NCBI GenBank assembly: GCA_020053735.1
Contig: JAGVMP010000012.1
Location: 85,889-149,888 of the forward strand
Source: Pseudomonadota bacterium
Lineage (GTDB): Bacteria; Pseudomonadota; Gammaproteobacteria; Burkholderiales; Methylophilaceae
Reading direction: 5' to 3'
Length of the DNA stretch: 64,000 nt
The notes below the pieces were generated by a model. It had not been told where the DNA came from. It did no database searches and worked only from the letters and a program-made list of their open reading frames with translations. The position numbers and the translations under genes are program-made. The number at the start of each line of letters is the position of its first letter. Position 1 is the first letter of the stretch. Below are positions 45,982-55,418 of this stretch, one piece after another.

Positions 45982-46377
45982 ATGAATAAGCACACCATCC
46001 ACAAAATGATCGCTATCGTCGCCGTTAGCTGTATTGGCTTTATTTCAGTATCTGCCTTCGCTGGACAGGATAGTTTTCAGCGGGAAATAACTCAGCGTGT
46101 TATACAAGCCAAGCAGAAACTGCAACAAGCCGAGGCTGCGAAGGGCGCTGAGCGTCAGAAGCTCATGGGGGAGCACATGAAAATGATGCAGGACACCATG
46201 ACTAAAATGCGCGCAATAAAACCTAAAGCTGGCATGACTATGCAGGAGCATGAGGACTATATTAACGAACATCAGAAACTGATGGAACAACTGATGGAGC
46301 AGATGATGGGCGAACATAAACTGATGATGGACATGGGTGATATGCCTATGGACATGAGTGATATGCATAAGCAATAA
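45982..46377 (+). CDS. Periplasmic Met/His-rich protein
   Basis: 131 residues: signal peptide ending 'VSAFAGQ', a Gln/Lys/Glu helical region (~35-60), then a Met-rich region ('GEHMKMMQDTMTKM', 'MEQLMEQMMGEHKLMMDMGDMPMDMSDMH'). Clustered Met and His suit Cu(I)/Ag(I) binding. It lies directly after operator B, and a damaged paralogue follows. The role as periplasmic metal buffer is inferred from composition and context. No named family was recognised. Confidence 0.75.
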   Translation: MNKHTIHKMIAIVAVSCIGFISVSAFAGQDSFQREITQRVIQAKQKLQQAEAAKGAERQKLMGEHMKMMQDTMTKMRAIKPKAGMTMQEHEDYINEHQKLMEQLMEQMMGEHKLMMDMGDMPMDMSDMHKQ

Positions 46378-46409
46378 ATTAAACTTTATCTAAATACGGA
46401 GTATCAATC

Positions 46410-46629
46410 ATGGAAAAAAGAATCCTCAATAAATTAATCGCAACAACATTTATTGCCAGTCTAGGCTTATATGAATAAAATGCAAGCGATGAAACCGAAA
46501 GCCGGCATGACCATGCAGGAACATGAAGACTGGATTAATGAGCATCAGAAGCTCATGGATCAGGTGATGGGACAGATGATGGAAGAACATCACATGCTCA
46601 TGAATTCTGGTGATAAACACAAGCACTAA
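46410..46629 (+). pseudogene. Degenerate paralogue of the Met-rich protein
   Basis: A first frame (46410-46478) gives a 22-residue signal-like start that ends at TAA. An overlapping second frame (46471-46629, 52 residues) resumes as 'MKPKAGMTMQEHEDWINEHQKLMDQ', closely matching residues ~80 onward of the preceding gene. The middle (signal cleavage region to helical region) has been deleted with loss of frame. The second frame could still be translated as a signal-less Met-rich peptide. Confidence 0.7.
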
Positions 46630-46693
46630 TGAGTACACTGGGCGGACTAGGTTTTGCCCAGATTAATCTTGTCTAAGAAAGGACGATACAGAA

Positions 46694-47026
46694 ATGAAAC
46701 GATTTTTGATAACGACACTTGCTTGCCTCTCATTTGGCGGTGCAACTATATTCGTTTATGCGAACGATGCACACCATCCCAAAGTTGAGGTGCAAAAAAG
46801 CTATGCAGTGAAGGGGGAAGTAGTGGTTGTAGATAAGGCCTCAGGCAAAGTTAAGTTGAAGCATGAACCCATCCCAGAACTTAATTGGCCCGCCATGACT
46901 ATGTTTTTTGAGGTTGCCGACAAATCGCAACTAGACGTCTTGAAAGCTGGCGATCAGGTCAAATTCGAGTTCGTTAGTAAAGAAGGCGGCGCGCCGCTTA
47001 TAACGCAAATCAATACCGTGAAATAA
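46694..47026 (+). CDS. cusF: Periplasmic copper/silver chaperone CusF
   Basis: 110 residues: signal peptide to ~residue 24, then the CusF beta-barrel. The metal site is visible: His in 'KVKLKHEPIPEL' and the Trp/Met set in 'NWPAMTMFF', matching the H, W, M, M ligands of E. coli CusF. It passes Cu(I)/Ag(I) to CusB/CusA. It lies 63 bp before cusC. Confidence 0.93.
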   Translation: MKRFLITTLACLSFGGATIFVYANDAHHPKVEVQKSYAVKGEVVVVDKASGKVKLKHEPIPELNWPAMTMFFEVADKSQLDVLKAGDQVKFEFVSKEGGAPLITQINTVK

Positions 47027-47089
47027 GCAAGCATGGTCGGCCAGGTCGATTCCAGATCGATGTGGTAAAAAATAAAGGTGGAAGAAAAA

Positions 47090-48385
47090 ATGAACAAACC
47101 ACTGGGCTGGGTGTTGGCCTCAATGATCACAATAGTACTGTTGCCCAAGCTGGGCTGGGCAGATGATATGCTTGATTCTTCGCAGACTTCCGCTGCTGCG
47201 GATGTTGGTCTGCAGGAGTTATTGCATTGGGCCGACGTCCACAATCCAGACCTTGCTGTTATAAACTATGAGATCGAAGCGGCAGAGGGACGGATTATCC
47301 CAGCAGGGGCGTTGCCTGACCCAGTGTTACGTGTTGAGTTGATGGATTTTGCCGGTCCAGCTGCACCGAATGGCTTCAGTGTGTTACCAAACAGGGTTGG
47401 TGGAACCAGGTACACGGTGATGCAAAGTTTCCCTCTATGGGGTAAGCGTGACATGCGCACCGAAATTGCGACGGCTGGCGTGAGTGAGGCAAAATCTCGC
47501 AGAATTGCTTTGCTTGCCGAAATTCACTCCAAGATAAAAACTGCCTACGCGCAGTTCTATCAGCCTTTTCAGCTGAAACGACTTAATGAAGAAATTTTGG
47601 CTCTATTGCAGGATATTGAAGCGATTACCAGGACTCGTTATTCTAATGGACTAGTGCCGCAGCAGGACGTGATTCGTGCGCAAGTCGAGAAAACCACACT
47701 ACGCTCCGAAATCATTACACTGGAGGCTGAACAGAAACAGGCCAAGGCACGGCTGAACGCGATGGCTGGGAGACCGCAGCATGCCCCGGTGACCGAGCCT
47801 CAGACGCTGCGCCGCATCGCCTCGACGAAGTTCGATGTCGCTGCACTGCAGGAAAAGGCGCAGCGCAACAACCCGCTACTCCGTACGCAGGATGCGCAAA
47901 TTACGGCGGCCGAGGCCAGTCGGCGTCTGGTGGAGAAGAACCGCTATCCCGATGTCACGCTCGGTCTCGCACCGACCCAGCGCGGCGGCGGCATCGACGG
48001 CTGGGAGGCGATGGTCGAAGTCAATATTCCGATTCGCTTCGATACACGTCGTGCTCAGGAGTCGGAGGCCAGTGCCATGCTTGGCGCGGCCAAGGTACGT
48101 CAGCAGTCTATCGCCAATAATGTAATGGGGGAACTGCAAGAAACCATAGTGGCATATGAGGCGGCAAGGGATCAAGAGCATCTGGTCACCAATACATTGT
48201 TGCCGCAGGCCGAGCTGACTTTCCGCTCGGCTCTGGCGGGATATGAAAACAGCAAGGTGGATTTTGCCACACTTCTAGATGCGCAGCGTGCGATTAGGCT
48301 TGCAAGACAGGACAAGATCAGGGCGCAGGTGGTGCAGGAAATTCGCCTATCAGAAATCGAAAGAATAATTGGGGAAGAGTTATGA
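47090..48385 (+). CDS. cusC: CusC-type outer-membrane efflux channel (TolC family)
   Basis: 431 residues from the ATG at 47090 with GGTGGAAG upstream. A GTG in frame at 47078 is less likely. A signal peptide ends 'GWADDM'. Two TolC-like repeats are rich in coiled-coil helices ('QDVIRAQVEKTTLRSEIITLEAEQKQAKARLNAM'). It forms the outer-membrane exit duct of the CusCBA pump. Part of the gene (about 47760-48100) is clearly more GC-rich than its flanks, suggesting recombination. It overlaps cusB by four bases. Confidence 0.9.
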   Translation: MNKPLGWVLASMITIVLLPKLGWADDMLDSSQTSAAADVGLQELLHWADVHNPDLAVINYEIEAAEGRIIPAGALPDPVLRVELMDFAGPAAPNGFSVLPNRVGGTRYTVMQSFPLWGKRDMRTEIATAGVSEAKSRRIALLAEIHSKIKTAYAQFYQPFQLKRLNEEILALLQDIEAITRTRYSNGLVPQQDVIRAQVEKTTLRSEIITLEAEQKQAKARLNAMAGRPQHAPVTEPQTLRRIASTKFDVAALQEKAQRNNPLLRTQDAQITAAEASRRLVEKNRYPDVTLGLAPTQRGGGIDGWEAMVEVNIPIRFDTRRAQESEASAMLGAAKVRQQSIANNVMGELQETIVAYEAARDQEHLVTNTLLPQAELTFRSALAGYENSKVDFATLLDAQRAIRLARQDKIRAQVVQEIRLSEIERIIGEEL

Positions 48386-49878
48386 AGCGTTCGGGAATCT
48401 GGATTGCGCTGGCACTGGTCGGCATCGCCATTGCCACAGGAGGTGGTTACTGGTGGGGATTGAAACAGGCAGGCCAGCTGTCGACAAAAATGCCAGCCTC
48501 CACCTCTGAGTCAGCCGAGAGAAAAGTGCTTTACTATCGCAATCCCATGGGGCTGCCGGATACTTCGCCAGAACCGAAAAAAGACAGCATGGGCATGGAC
48601 TACACCCCAGTCTATGCGGATGAAGTACCCGCCAATTCCGCCATAGGTAATGACAAAGCGAATCGCAAGGTATTGTACTACCGCAACCCGATGGGGCTAC
48701 CTGACACATCTCCTGTCCCCAAGCAGGATTCAATGGGCATGGACTACACTCCGGTTTATGCCGATGAGCAATCTTCTTCTGGACAGGTCAAGATCAGTCC
48801 AGACAAGGTACAGAAGCTTGGGGTCAGGACTGAGCAAACTGCGTTGCGAGATTTGACCAGGACGGTGCGCGCCGTCGGTCAGTTTCAGTTGGATGAACGT
48901 CGATTGCATACCGTTACCACCAAGTTTGAAGGCTATATTGAGAGGCTTTATGTCAACGCCACTGGTCAACCAGTAAAACGTGGGCAGCCGCTAATGGATG
49001 TCTACAGTCCTGAACTGGTTTCCGCTGAAGAGGAATACTTGGTTGCCTGGAACGGACGTCAGTCTCTCAAGAGTGGCACAGAGGAGTCGTTAGTTGGCGT
49101 TGGACAGTTGGCTGAAAGTGCGCTTAAACGTCTGCGCAACTGGGATATTTCTGATACCCAGTTACGTCACCTGCAACAGAGCGGCAAAGCAAGTCGTACA
49201 CTGACTTTGTATTCATCAGCCAATGGTGTGGTTCTAGAGAAAATAGCCGTGGCGGGTATGCGCTTTATGCCAGGCGAGCCGCTGTTCAAGATTGCTGACT
49301 TGTCGGCTATCTGGCTGCTTGCTGATGTGTTTGAGCAGGATCTTGCGCTGGTTCATGTTGGGCAGTCGGTGAAGATCAGCGTCGATGCATACCCAGATAA
49401 AGAAATGTCAGGAAAGATTGCCTATATTTATCCAACTGTAACCCCCGAAACCCGCACCGCCAAAGTGCGGATCGAACTGGCCAATCCAAGTGGGATGTTA
49501 AGGCCTGATATGTATGCCAGCGTGCAACTGATTTCTGGTCACAGCAAGGTGCGTGCATTGACGGTGTCGGATTCAGCTGTGATTGATAGTGGTACTAGGC
49601 AGATTGTATTAGTGCAGCTCGCCGATGGCCTTTTCGAGCCGCGCGAGGTCAAACTAGGCATGCGTAGCGACGGCTATGTCGAAGTGCTGCAAGGTCTGAG
49701 TGAAGACGAAAGTGTGGTGGTACGCGCCAATTTCCTAATCGATGCGGAAAGTAACCTGAAGGCGGCTTTGGGCAGCTTCGGTGGGCACAGCACTCACGGC
49801 AGCATGAAGCCTGCTGTTGCTGAATCCATCCCAGCGCCAGTCACTCCGGTACCCGCTGCCAACCATCAAGGACACTGA
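48382..49878 (+). CDS. cusB: CusB periplasmic adaptor with two heavy-metal-binding domains
   Basis: 498 residues. An N-terminal membrane segment (5-27) is followed by two copies of the short heavy-metal-binding domain, 'VLYYRNPMGLPDTSPEPKKD' (~49) and the near-identical 'VLYYRNPMGLPDTSPVPKQD' (~94), each continuing 'SMGMDYTPVY'. The RND adaptor core (barrel-sandwich, alpha-hairpin, beta-barrel) covers ~135-480. A His/Pro-rich tail ends 'NHQGH'. CusB joins CusA to CusC and receives metal from CusF. The doubled domain is unusual. Confidence 0.92.
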   Translation: MKRSGIWIALALVGIAIATGGGYWWGLKQAGQLSTKMPASTSESAERKVLYYRNPMGLPDTSPEPKKDSMGMDYTPVYADEVPANSAIGNDKANRKVLYYRNPMGLPDTSPVPKQDSMGMDYTPVYADEQSSSGQVKISPDKVQKLGVRTEQTALRDLTRTVRAVGQFQLDERRLHTVTTKFEGYIERLYVNATGQPVKRGQPLMDVYSPELVSAEEEYLVAWNGRQSLKSGTEESLVGVGQLAESALKRLRNWDISDTQLRHLQQSGKASRTLTLYSSANGVVLEKIAVAGMRFMPGEPLFKIADLSAIWLLADVFEQDLALVHVGQSVKISVDAYPDKEMSGKIAYIYPTVTPETRTAKVRIELANPSGMLRPDMYASVQLISGHSKVRALTVSDSAVIDSGTRQIVLVQLADGLFEPREVKLGMRSDGYVEVLQGLSEDESVVVRANFLIDAESNLKAALGSFGGHSTHGSMKPAVAESIPAPVTPVPAANHQGH

Positions 49879-49879
49879 C

Positions 49880-52800
49880 ATGCTTGAACGAATTATCAAC
49901 TGGTCAGTACGCAATGTATTTCTAGTGCTGCTGGCAACATTGTTTGTGGTCGGCGCAGGCGTTTATTCATTGCTTAAAACTCCGCTAGATGCCATTCCAG
50001 ACTTATCCGACGTGCAAGTCATTGTGTATACCGAATACCCGGGACAGGCGCCGCAAGTAGTAGAGGATCAGGTCACTTATCCTCTCACCACTTCTATGCT
50101 CTCAGTACCAAAATCCAAGGTGGTACGTGGCTTCTCGTTCTTTGGTGCCAGTTTTGTTTATGTGATCTTCGAGGATGGTACCGATATTTACTGGGCGCGT
50201 TCGCGCGTGCTGGAATACTTGAATAGTGTAACAGGACGTCTACCACGCGGTGTAACGCCTACCCTCGGGCCTGACGCAACTGGCGTAGGCTGGGTTTACC
50301 AGTATGCAGTGCTGGCTAAAAATCGTTCGCTAGAGGAACTGAGAACCATTCAAGATTGGTACTTGCGTTATCAGCTGACCAAGGCACATGGCGTGGCAGA
50401 AGTGGCCAGTGTGGGCGGTTTTGTTAAACAGTATCAGGTCGTGCTCGATCCGCGCAAATTACAGGCTTATGGCATTTCACCAGCTCGTATTACGCAGGTA
50501 ATCCGCGACAGCAACCGCGACGTCGGAGGGCGCGTGGTGGAAATGACTGAAACAGAGTACATGGTACGCGGTAAGGGTTACCTGCGTGGCATCGACGATC
50601 TGGAAACCTTAGTGGTCAAGGCAGATAAAGGCACTCCGGTATTGCTACGCGATGTGGCCAGAGTTGAACTGGCAGCAGACGAGCGGCGCGGCTTCACCGA
50701 GTTGAACGGCGAAGGTGAAGTAGTCGCAGGCATCGCCATGGCGCGCTATGGACAAAATGCGCTAGAAGTCATCCATAATATTAAAGAAAAGCTCGCCGAG
50801 ATTGCGCCTGGCTTGCCTCAGGGCGTCACGGTCGAGACGGTGTATGATCGTTCCGACCTGATTCACCGCGCTATCGATAACCTGAAAACCACGCTGATTG
50901 AAGAAAGCATCGTTGTCGCATTGGTTTGCGTACTGTTCCTGATGCACGTGCGCAGTGCTTTAGTGGCGATTCTGATGCTACCTGTTGGGGTGTTAATCGC
51001 TTTTACGCTAATGCACTGGCTAGGGCTCAATTCCAACATCATGAGCCTAGGCGGCATCGCCATTGCCATTGGCGCCATGATAGATGCCGCCATCGTCATG
51101 ATCGAAAATGCCCATAAGCATATTGAACGAGCGCCGCCAGAGACGCCTCGATTACAACTCATTATTGACGCCTGTAAAGAAGTCGGCCCTGCATTATTTT
51201 TCAGCTTGCTTATTATTACAGTTTCTTTCCTGCCGGTATTTACCTTAGAAGCGCAGGAAGGCCGACTGTTTGAGCCGCTGGCTTACACCAAAACCTTTTC
51301 CATGGCAGGCGCAGCGTTGCTGTCAATAACATTAGTGCCAGTATTGATGCTGCTGTTTGTGCGCGGCAAGATCATGCCGGAACGCAAAAACCCGGTGAAC
51401 CGTTTCCTGATCTGGATTTATCGGCCAGTCATTGCCAGGGTCATGCAATGGAAGAAAATGACCATCCTGGTCGCGTTATTGGTGCTGGGAGTAACTATCT
51501 ACCCACTAAGCAAGATTGGCAGCGAGTTTATGCCGACTTTGAATGAGGGTACGCTGCTCTATATGCCGGCCACATTACCGGGGCTGTCCGTTACCAAGGC
51601 GGCGGAGATCATGCAAACTCAGGACAAGATCATCAAAAGCTTCCCTGAAGTAGCCTCGGTATTTGGCAAGGCTGGTCGCGCCAATACCGCCACCGATCCG
51701 GCACCAATTGAAATGTTCGAGACGGTGATTAACCTCAAGCCAGAAAGCGAATGGCGCACTGGCATGACCATCGACAAGCTGGTCGCTGAACTGGATAAAT
51801 CGGTGCAATTGCCTGGCGTAAGCAACGCCTGGACCATGCCGATCAAGGCACGTACTGATATGCTTTCCACTGGTATCCGTACACCAATCGGTATCAAGGT
51901 ATTCGGTAAAGATTTAGGTGAAATGGAAAAACTCGCCAAAGATATTGAAGCGGTGGTCAAGACCGTGCCAGGTACCACCAGTGCTTATGCCGAGCGTATC
52001 ACCGGTGGCTATTACTTGAATATCGAACCTGACAGGCAAGCATTAGCCAGATATGGACTGGCGATTGGTGACTTGCAGGAAGTCATTGGTAGTGCTCTCG
52101 GCGGGGAAATGATTACTACCACAGTAGAGGGTCGAGAACGCTTTGGTGTCATCACGCGCTATCCGCGTGAACTACGTTCTGACCCAGATACGATTGCTCG
52201 TCAGGTACTGGTGCCGACTATGGGCGGGGCACTCATCCCGCTTGGTCAACTGGCGCACATCTCTCTTGATAAAGGTCCGCCTAGCATCCGTACCGAGAAT
52301 GCATTGTTATCGGCTTATATTTTTGTGGATATTCGAGGGCGTGACATCGGCGGTTACGTGGCAGACGCGCAAAAGGCGGTGCGCGAACAAGTCAAGTTTC
52401 AGCCAGGTTACTACGCCACTTGGAGCGGCCAGTTTGAATACATGCAGCGCGCCCAAGCTAAGATGAAGATAGTGATCCCTCTGACGCTACTCATCATTTT
52501 TGTGCTGCTCTACCTTAATTTTCGCCGATTGACGGAAACCATTATCGTCATGTTATCAGTGCCATTCTCGCTGGTCGGTGGCGTCTGGTTGATGTACTGG
52601 CTGGGCTACAACATGAGTGTAGCGGTAGCGGTCGGCTTCATTGCCTTGGCCGGGGTGGCGGCAGAAACCGGCGTGATCATGCTGATCTATCTTGATCACG
52701 CCTATCAGTCACTCAAGGCGCAACGAAATGCTGAGGGCAAGCCGTTCGCCGTGGCCGATCTTTATGTAGCGGTGATGGAAGGTGCGGTAGAGCGCGTGCG

Positions 52801-53005
52801 CCCAAAAATGATGACTGTAGTCGCCATCATGGCCGGCCTGTTGCCCATCATGTGGGGTAGTGGCACCGGTTCGGAAGTGATGCGGCGCATCGCCGCGCCC
52901 ATGGTAGGCGGCATGGTGTCCTCCACCCTGCTGACGCTGATCGTGATCCCAGCTATTTATGCGCTGGTGAAGGAATGGAGCCTTCGAAGGCAGAAGGAAA
53001 AATGA
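49880..53005 (+). CDS. cusA: CusA-type copper/silver RND efflux pump
   Basis: 1041 residues from the ATG at 49880 (AAGGA upstream). Twelve membrane segments and two large periplasmic loops are visible. The three metal-binding methionines of CusA are recognisable in 'LLYMPATLPG', 'PIEMFETV' and 'ARTDMLSTGIRTP'. TM4 carries acidic residues of the proton relay ('GAMIDAAIVMIENAHK'). It uses the proton gradient to expel Cu(I)/Ag(I) through CusC. It sits one base past the cusB stop. Confidence 0.95.
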   Translation: MLERIINWSVRNVFLVLLATLFVVGAGVYSLLKTPLDAIPDLSDVQVIVYTEYPGQAPQVVEDQVTYPLTTSMLSVPKSKVVRGFSFFGASFVYVIFEDGTDIYWARSRVLEYLNSVTGRLPRGVTPTLGPDATGVGWVYQYAVLAKNRSLEELRTIQDWYLRYQLTKAHGVAEVASVGGFVKQYQVVLDPRKLQAYGISPARITQVIRDSNRDVGGRVVEMTETEYMVRGKGYLRGIDDLETLVVKADKGTPVLLRDVARVELAADERRGFTELNGEGEVVAGIAMARYGQNALEVIHNIKEKLAEIAPGLPQGVTVETVYDRSDLIHRAIDNLKTTLIEESIVVALVCVLFLMHVRSALVAILMLPVGVLIAFTLMHWLGLNSNIMSLGGIAIAIGAMIDAAIVMIENAHKHIERAPPETPRLQLIIDACKEVGPALFFSLLIITVSFLPVFTLEAQEGRLFEPLAYTKTFSMAGAALLSITLVPVLMLLFVRGKIMPERKNPVNRFLIWIYRPVIARVMQWKKMTILVALLVLGVTIYPLSKIGSEFMPTLNEGTLLYMPATLPGLSVTKAAEIMQTQDKIIKSFPEVASVFGKAGRANTATDPAPIEMFETVINLKPESEWRTGMTIDKLVAELDKSVQLPGVSNAWTMPIKARTDMLSTGIRTPIGIKVFGKDLGEMEKLAKDIEAVVKTVPGTTSAYAERITGGYYLNIEPDRQALARYGLAIGDLQEVIGSALGGEMITTTVEGRERFGVITRYPRELRSDPDTIARQVLVPTMGGALIPLGQLAHISLDKGPPSIRTENALLSAYIFVDIRGRDIGGYVADAQKAVREQVKFQPGYYATWSGQFEYMQRAQAKMKIVIPLTLLIIFVLLYLNFRRLTETIIVMLSVPFSLVGGVWLMYWLGYNMSVAVAVGFIALAGVAAETGVIMLIYLDHAYQSLKAQRNAEGKPFAVADLYVAVMEGAVERVRPKMMTVVAIMAGLLPIMWGSGTGSEVMRRIAAPMVGGMVSSTLLTLIVIPAIYALVKEWSLRRQKEK

Positions 53006-53173
53006 GGTGCCGGACGTGCATGCGTTTTGCAATCTTATTGAAGCGATAGAAGGCATGTAATGCTTGACCTGTGTGTCGCACGCAGGTTTAGGATAAAAAT
53101 TATAGGTTATTAGGTGCTGTGAAAATTAAATAGGCACAAATCTAATCTACTTGTAATCAAATGGGAGTTAATC

Positions 53174-54529
53174 ATGTTAAGCAGAGAAATTGTTATAAAT
53201 TGGTTAGGCGGGGTTATTCTCGCATTGCTAACGATGTTGATGGCAACCTCGGCCAACGCCGTCCCTAGCTTTGCAAGGCAAATGGGCGGCATGCAGTGCG
53301 CGGCATGCCACACGGTGTTCCCGGAACTGACACCTTTCGGCCGCCAGTTCAAGCTACGCGGCTTCAGCATGAGCACGCCGAAGCCTGATAACGCCTCACT
53401 CGACAAGATTCCAGTCTCGGCCATACTGCAACTCTCCCGGACTTCAACCAAGAATACGGATACCCCTGGGGCAACTTCGGCTGACTTCCCGCGCGACGAC
53501 AACATTATCGTGCAGACAGCCGGTCTTTATTATGCTGGAAAAATTACGGACAAGTCGGGTGCACTGGTGCAGTACAACTACGACGGCATCGAACGTCGTT
53601 GGGGGATGGAGATGGCCGATATTCGCTACGCCAGCACGGCGGCGCTTGGCAAGGAACTGGTCTACGGCATTACGCTGAACAATAACCCGACTGTATCGGA
53701 CATTTATAACAGTACGCCGGTATGGAGCTTTCCCAATGTCGGTTCGGCGGCGGTGATGCCGGCAGCAAGTACAATGCTTGACATGACGCTGGCAAGCCAG
53801 GTGGGAGGTGTGGGGGTGTATGGTTTGTGGGATAACCTCTTGTATGGCGAGGTGGCGCTCTACCGGACGGCGAATACCGGGGCATTTCGTCTGCTGGGTC
53901 TCGGCGTACCAACCGACAACATCGTCAAAGGTTCCGCTCCTTACTGGCGGCTCGCCCTGCAACGCGAATCAGGTGCCCACAGTTTCGCGGTCGGCACCTA
54001 CGGCATGATCGGCAAGATTTACGCAGACAACCAGGATTTAAGTCTCGGCACCAACCGCTTCAAGGATATTGGGTTGGACGGCCAGTACCAATTCATCGAT
54101 GGGGATCATACATTTTCCACCCATGCTAACTGGATACGTGAAAAGCAGGAGCTGAACGCCAGCTTTCCCATGGGCGCAGCGTCCAATGCTTCAACCGTGC
54201 TCAGGACTTTCAGGGCGGATGTGCGTTACAACTACAAGCGGCAATGGGGCGGCGGGCTCCAATACTTCCAGACCCGGGGTGACGCGGACTTCCTTCGGTA
54301 CAACGATGGCGAAATGATGGCCATGTCGGTCATGGGCAGCGCGAACGGCAGCCCCAACAACAAGGGATGGGTCGCGGAGCTGAACTTCCTGCCGCGGCAA
54401 GACATCAAGTTCGCGCTCCGCTACACGGCTTACACGCAATTCAACGGCGCCAGCAACAATTATGACGGCTTTGGTCGCAATGCAAGCGATAACAATAGCC
54501 TCTACCTGTTGAGTTGGTTGATGTTCTAG
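53174..54529 (+). CDS. Monoheme cytochrome fused to outer-membrane porin-like barrel (Cyc2-like)
   Basis: 451 residues. After a signal peptide ('NAVPSFARQ') a single c-type heme motif 'CAACH' (C42-C45-H46) is followed by 'TVFPELTPFGRQFKLRGF', and then about 400 residues of alternating beta-strand pattern ending 'LYLLSWLMF', with a terminal Phe as in outer-membrane barrels. A short heme domain joined to a porin is the layout of Cyc2, the outer-membrane cytochrome of iron oxidisers. Whether this member oxidises Fe, Cu or something else is unknown. It begins 168 bp after cusA. Confidence 0.7.
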   Translation: MLSREIVINWLGGVILALLTMLMATSANAVPSFARQMGGMQCAACHTVFPELTPFGRQFKLRGFSMSTPKPDNASLDKIPVSAILQLSRTSTKNTDTPGATSADFPRDDNIIVQTAGLYYAGKITDKSGALVQYNYDGIERRWGMEMADIRYASTAALGKELVYGITLNNNPTVSDIYNSTPVWSFPNVGSAAVMPAASTMLDMTLASQVGGVGVYGLWDNLLYGEVALYRTANTGAFRLLGLGVPTDNIVKGSAPYWRLALQRESGAHSFAVGTYGMIGKIYADNQDLSLGTNRFKDIGLDGQYQFIDGDHTFSTHANWIREKQELNASFPMGAASNASTVLRTFRADVRYNYKRQWGGGLQYFQTRGDADFLRYNDGEMMAMSVMGSANGSPNNKGWVAELNFLPRQDIKFALRYTAYTQFNGASNNYDGFGRNASDNNSLYLLSWLMF

Positions 54530-54549
54530 TTTTGTAAAGGAATAACACT

Positions 54550-54969
54550 ATGAAGCAGTTTGCGAAATCCATGAACAGCAGCACGTTGCGTACGCTCACA
54601 ACATCCAAGAGGGCTTTGTTCACATGTTTTCTGCTTACGATCGGGATAGGGTACATCATGGCACTGTTCTACCTGTTCCTCGTGGACTTCGATCCCCACC
54701 AGAAAATGGGTATGAACGCTTCCGAGGGAATTAGCATGAAGTATGGCGGCCAGCAAGGCAAAACGCGGCTGGAGGCGGCGCTGCGCGGCTCTATGTCAGA
54801 TAGGCTTGATCCCGGCGATAAGCAGGAAATCATCCAGTGGATTCGAGGTGGCGCGACTGCCAATAGCTATGAGAAGGTGAAGCCGAATTTCGAGAAAAAT
54901 TGCATGGCCTGTCATAGCGCAAAGTCAGGGCTGCCGGTGCCGCCACTTACCAGCTTCGAAGAAGTGTGA
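54550..54969 (+). CDS. Membrane-anchored c-type cytochrome, N-terminal half of a split protein
   Basis: 139 residues: one membrane segment (~24-45), then a periplasmic part with the heme motif 'CMACH' (C118-C121-H122) near the end, closing 'PLTSFEEV'. The stop is TGA (54967-54969). The next codons continue in the same frame into the following gene, whose start 'VTQIDTGASLSQLARVSHVHLFG' looks like the natural continuation. It is either a nonsense mutation or a genuine two-cistron split. It lies 20 bp after the Cyc2-like gene. Confidence 0.65.
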   Translation: MKQFAKSMNSSTLRTLTTSKRALFTCFLLTIGIGYIMALFYLFLVDFDPHQKMGMNASEGISMKYGGQQGKTRLEAALRGSMSDRLDPGDKQEIIQWIRGGATANSYEKVKPNFEKNCMACHSAKSGLPVPPLTSFEEV

Positions 54970-54972
54970 AAA

Positions 54973-55317
54973 GTGACACAAATCGATACGGGGGCTAGTT
55001 TAAGTCAGTTGGCGCGGGTGTCTCACGTGCATCTCTTCGGCATCGGTATCATCTTTTTGTTGACCGGGGCGATCTTTGCCCTGAGCGGAGTTTCTGAAAA
55101 GTTGCGGCTCGTGATCATCATTCTGCCGTATGTCACGATCTGGGCGGATATCGGAGCTTGGTGGATTACCAAGTACCAACCTGTATTTGCCTATGTGGTG
55201 TTGATAGGTGGCGGTTTCATGGGCTTGGCATTAGCCTTGCAGATACTGATACCGCTCTGGGAGATGTGGTTTAAAAACGTGAAGTTGATTCCCGCCGATG
55301 TCTTGCAGGAAACGTAA
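54973..55317 (+). CDS. Membrane protein, C-terminal half of the split cytochrome
   Basis: 114 residues from GTG (54973), three membrane segments (~22-43, 48-66, 72-96) and 'RVSHVHLFG' at the start, which has His residues suited to heme or metal. It is in frame with the preceding cytochrome across a TGA and one Lys codon. The GTG start has only a weak Shine-Dalgarno. No named domain was recognised. Confidence 0.6.
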   Translation: MTQIDTGASLSQLARVSHVHLFGIGIIFLLTGAIFALSGVSEKLRLVIIILPYVTIWADIGAWWITKYQPVFAYVVLIGGGFMGLALALQILIPLWEMWFKNVKLIPADVLQET

Positions 55318-55418
55318 GGAATAGCACAATCTTAATAAAGCTGGATTGCACTGGGTACGGGATAAGTCAGACGTAGGAGAGAATCGCATTGGAATCGTTT
55401 AATGAGAAAGGGAAAACT

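Noticed and set aside
49817..49879. Earlier start for cusA inside cusB
   Set aside because: The ATG at 49880 has a good ribosome site and the usual CusA N-terminus 'MLERIINWSVRN'.
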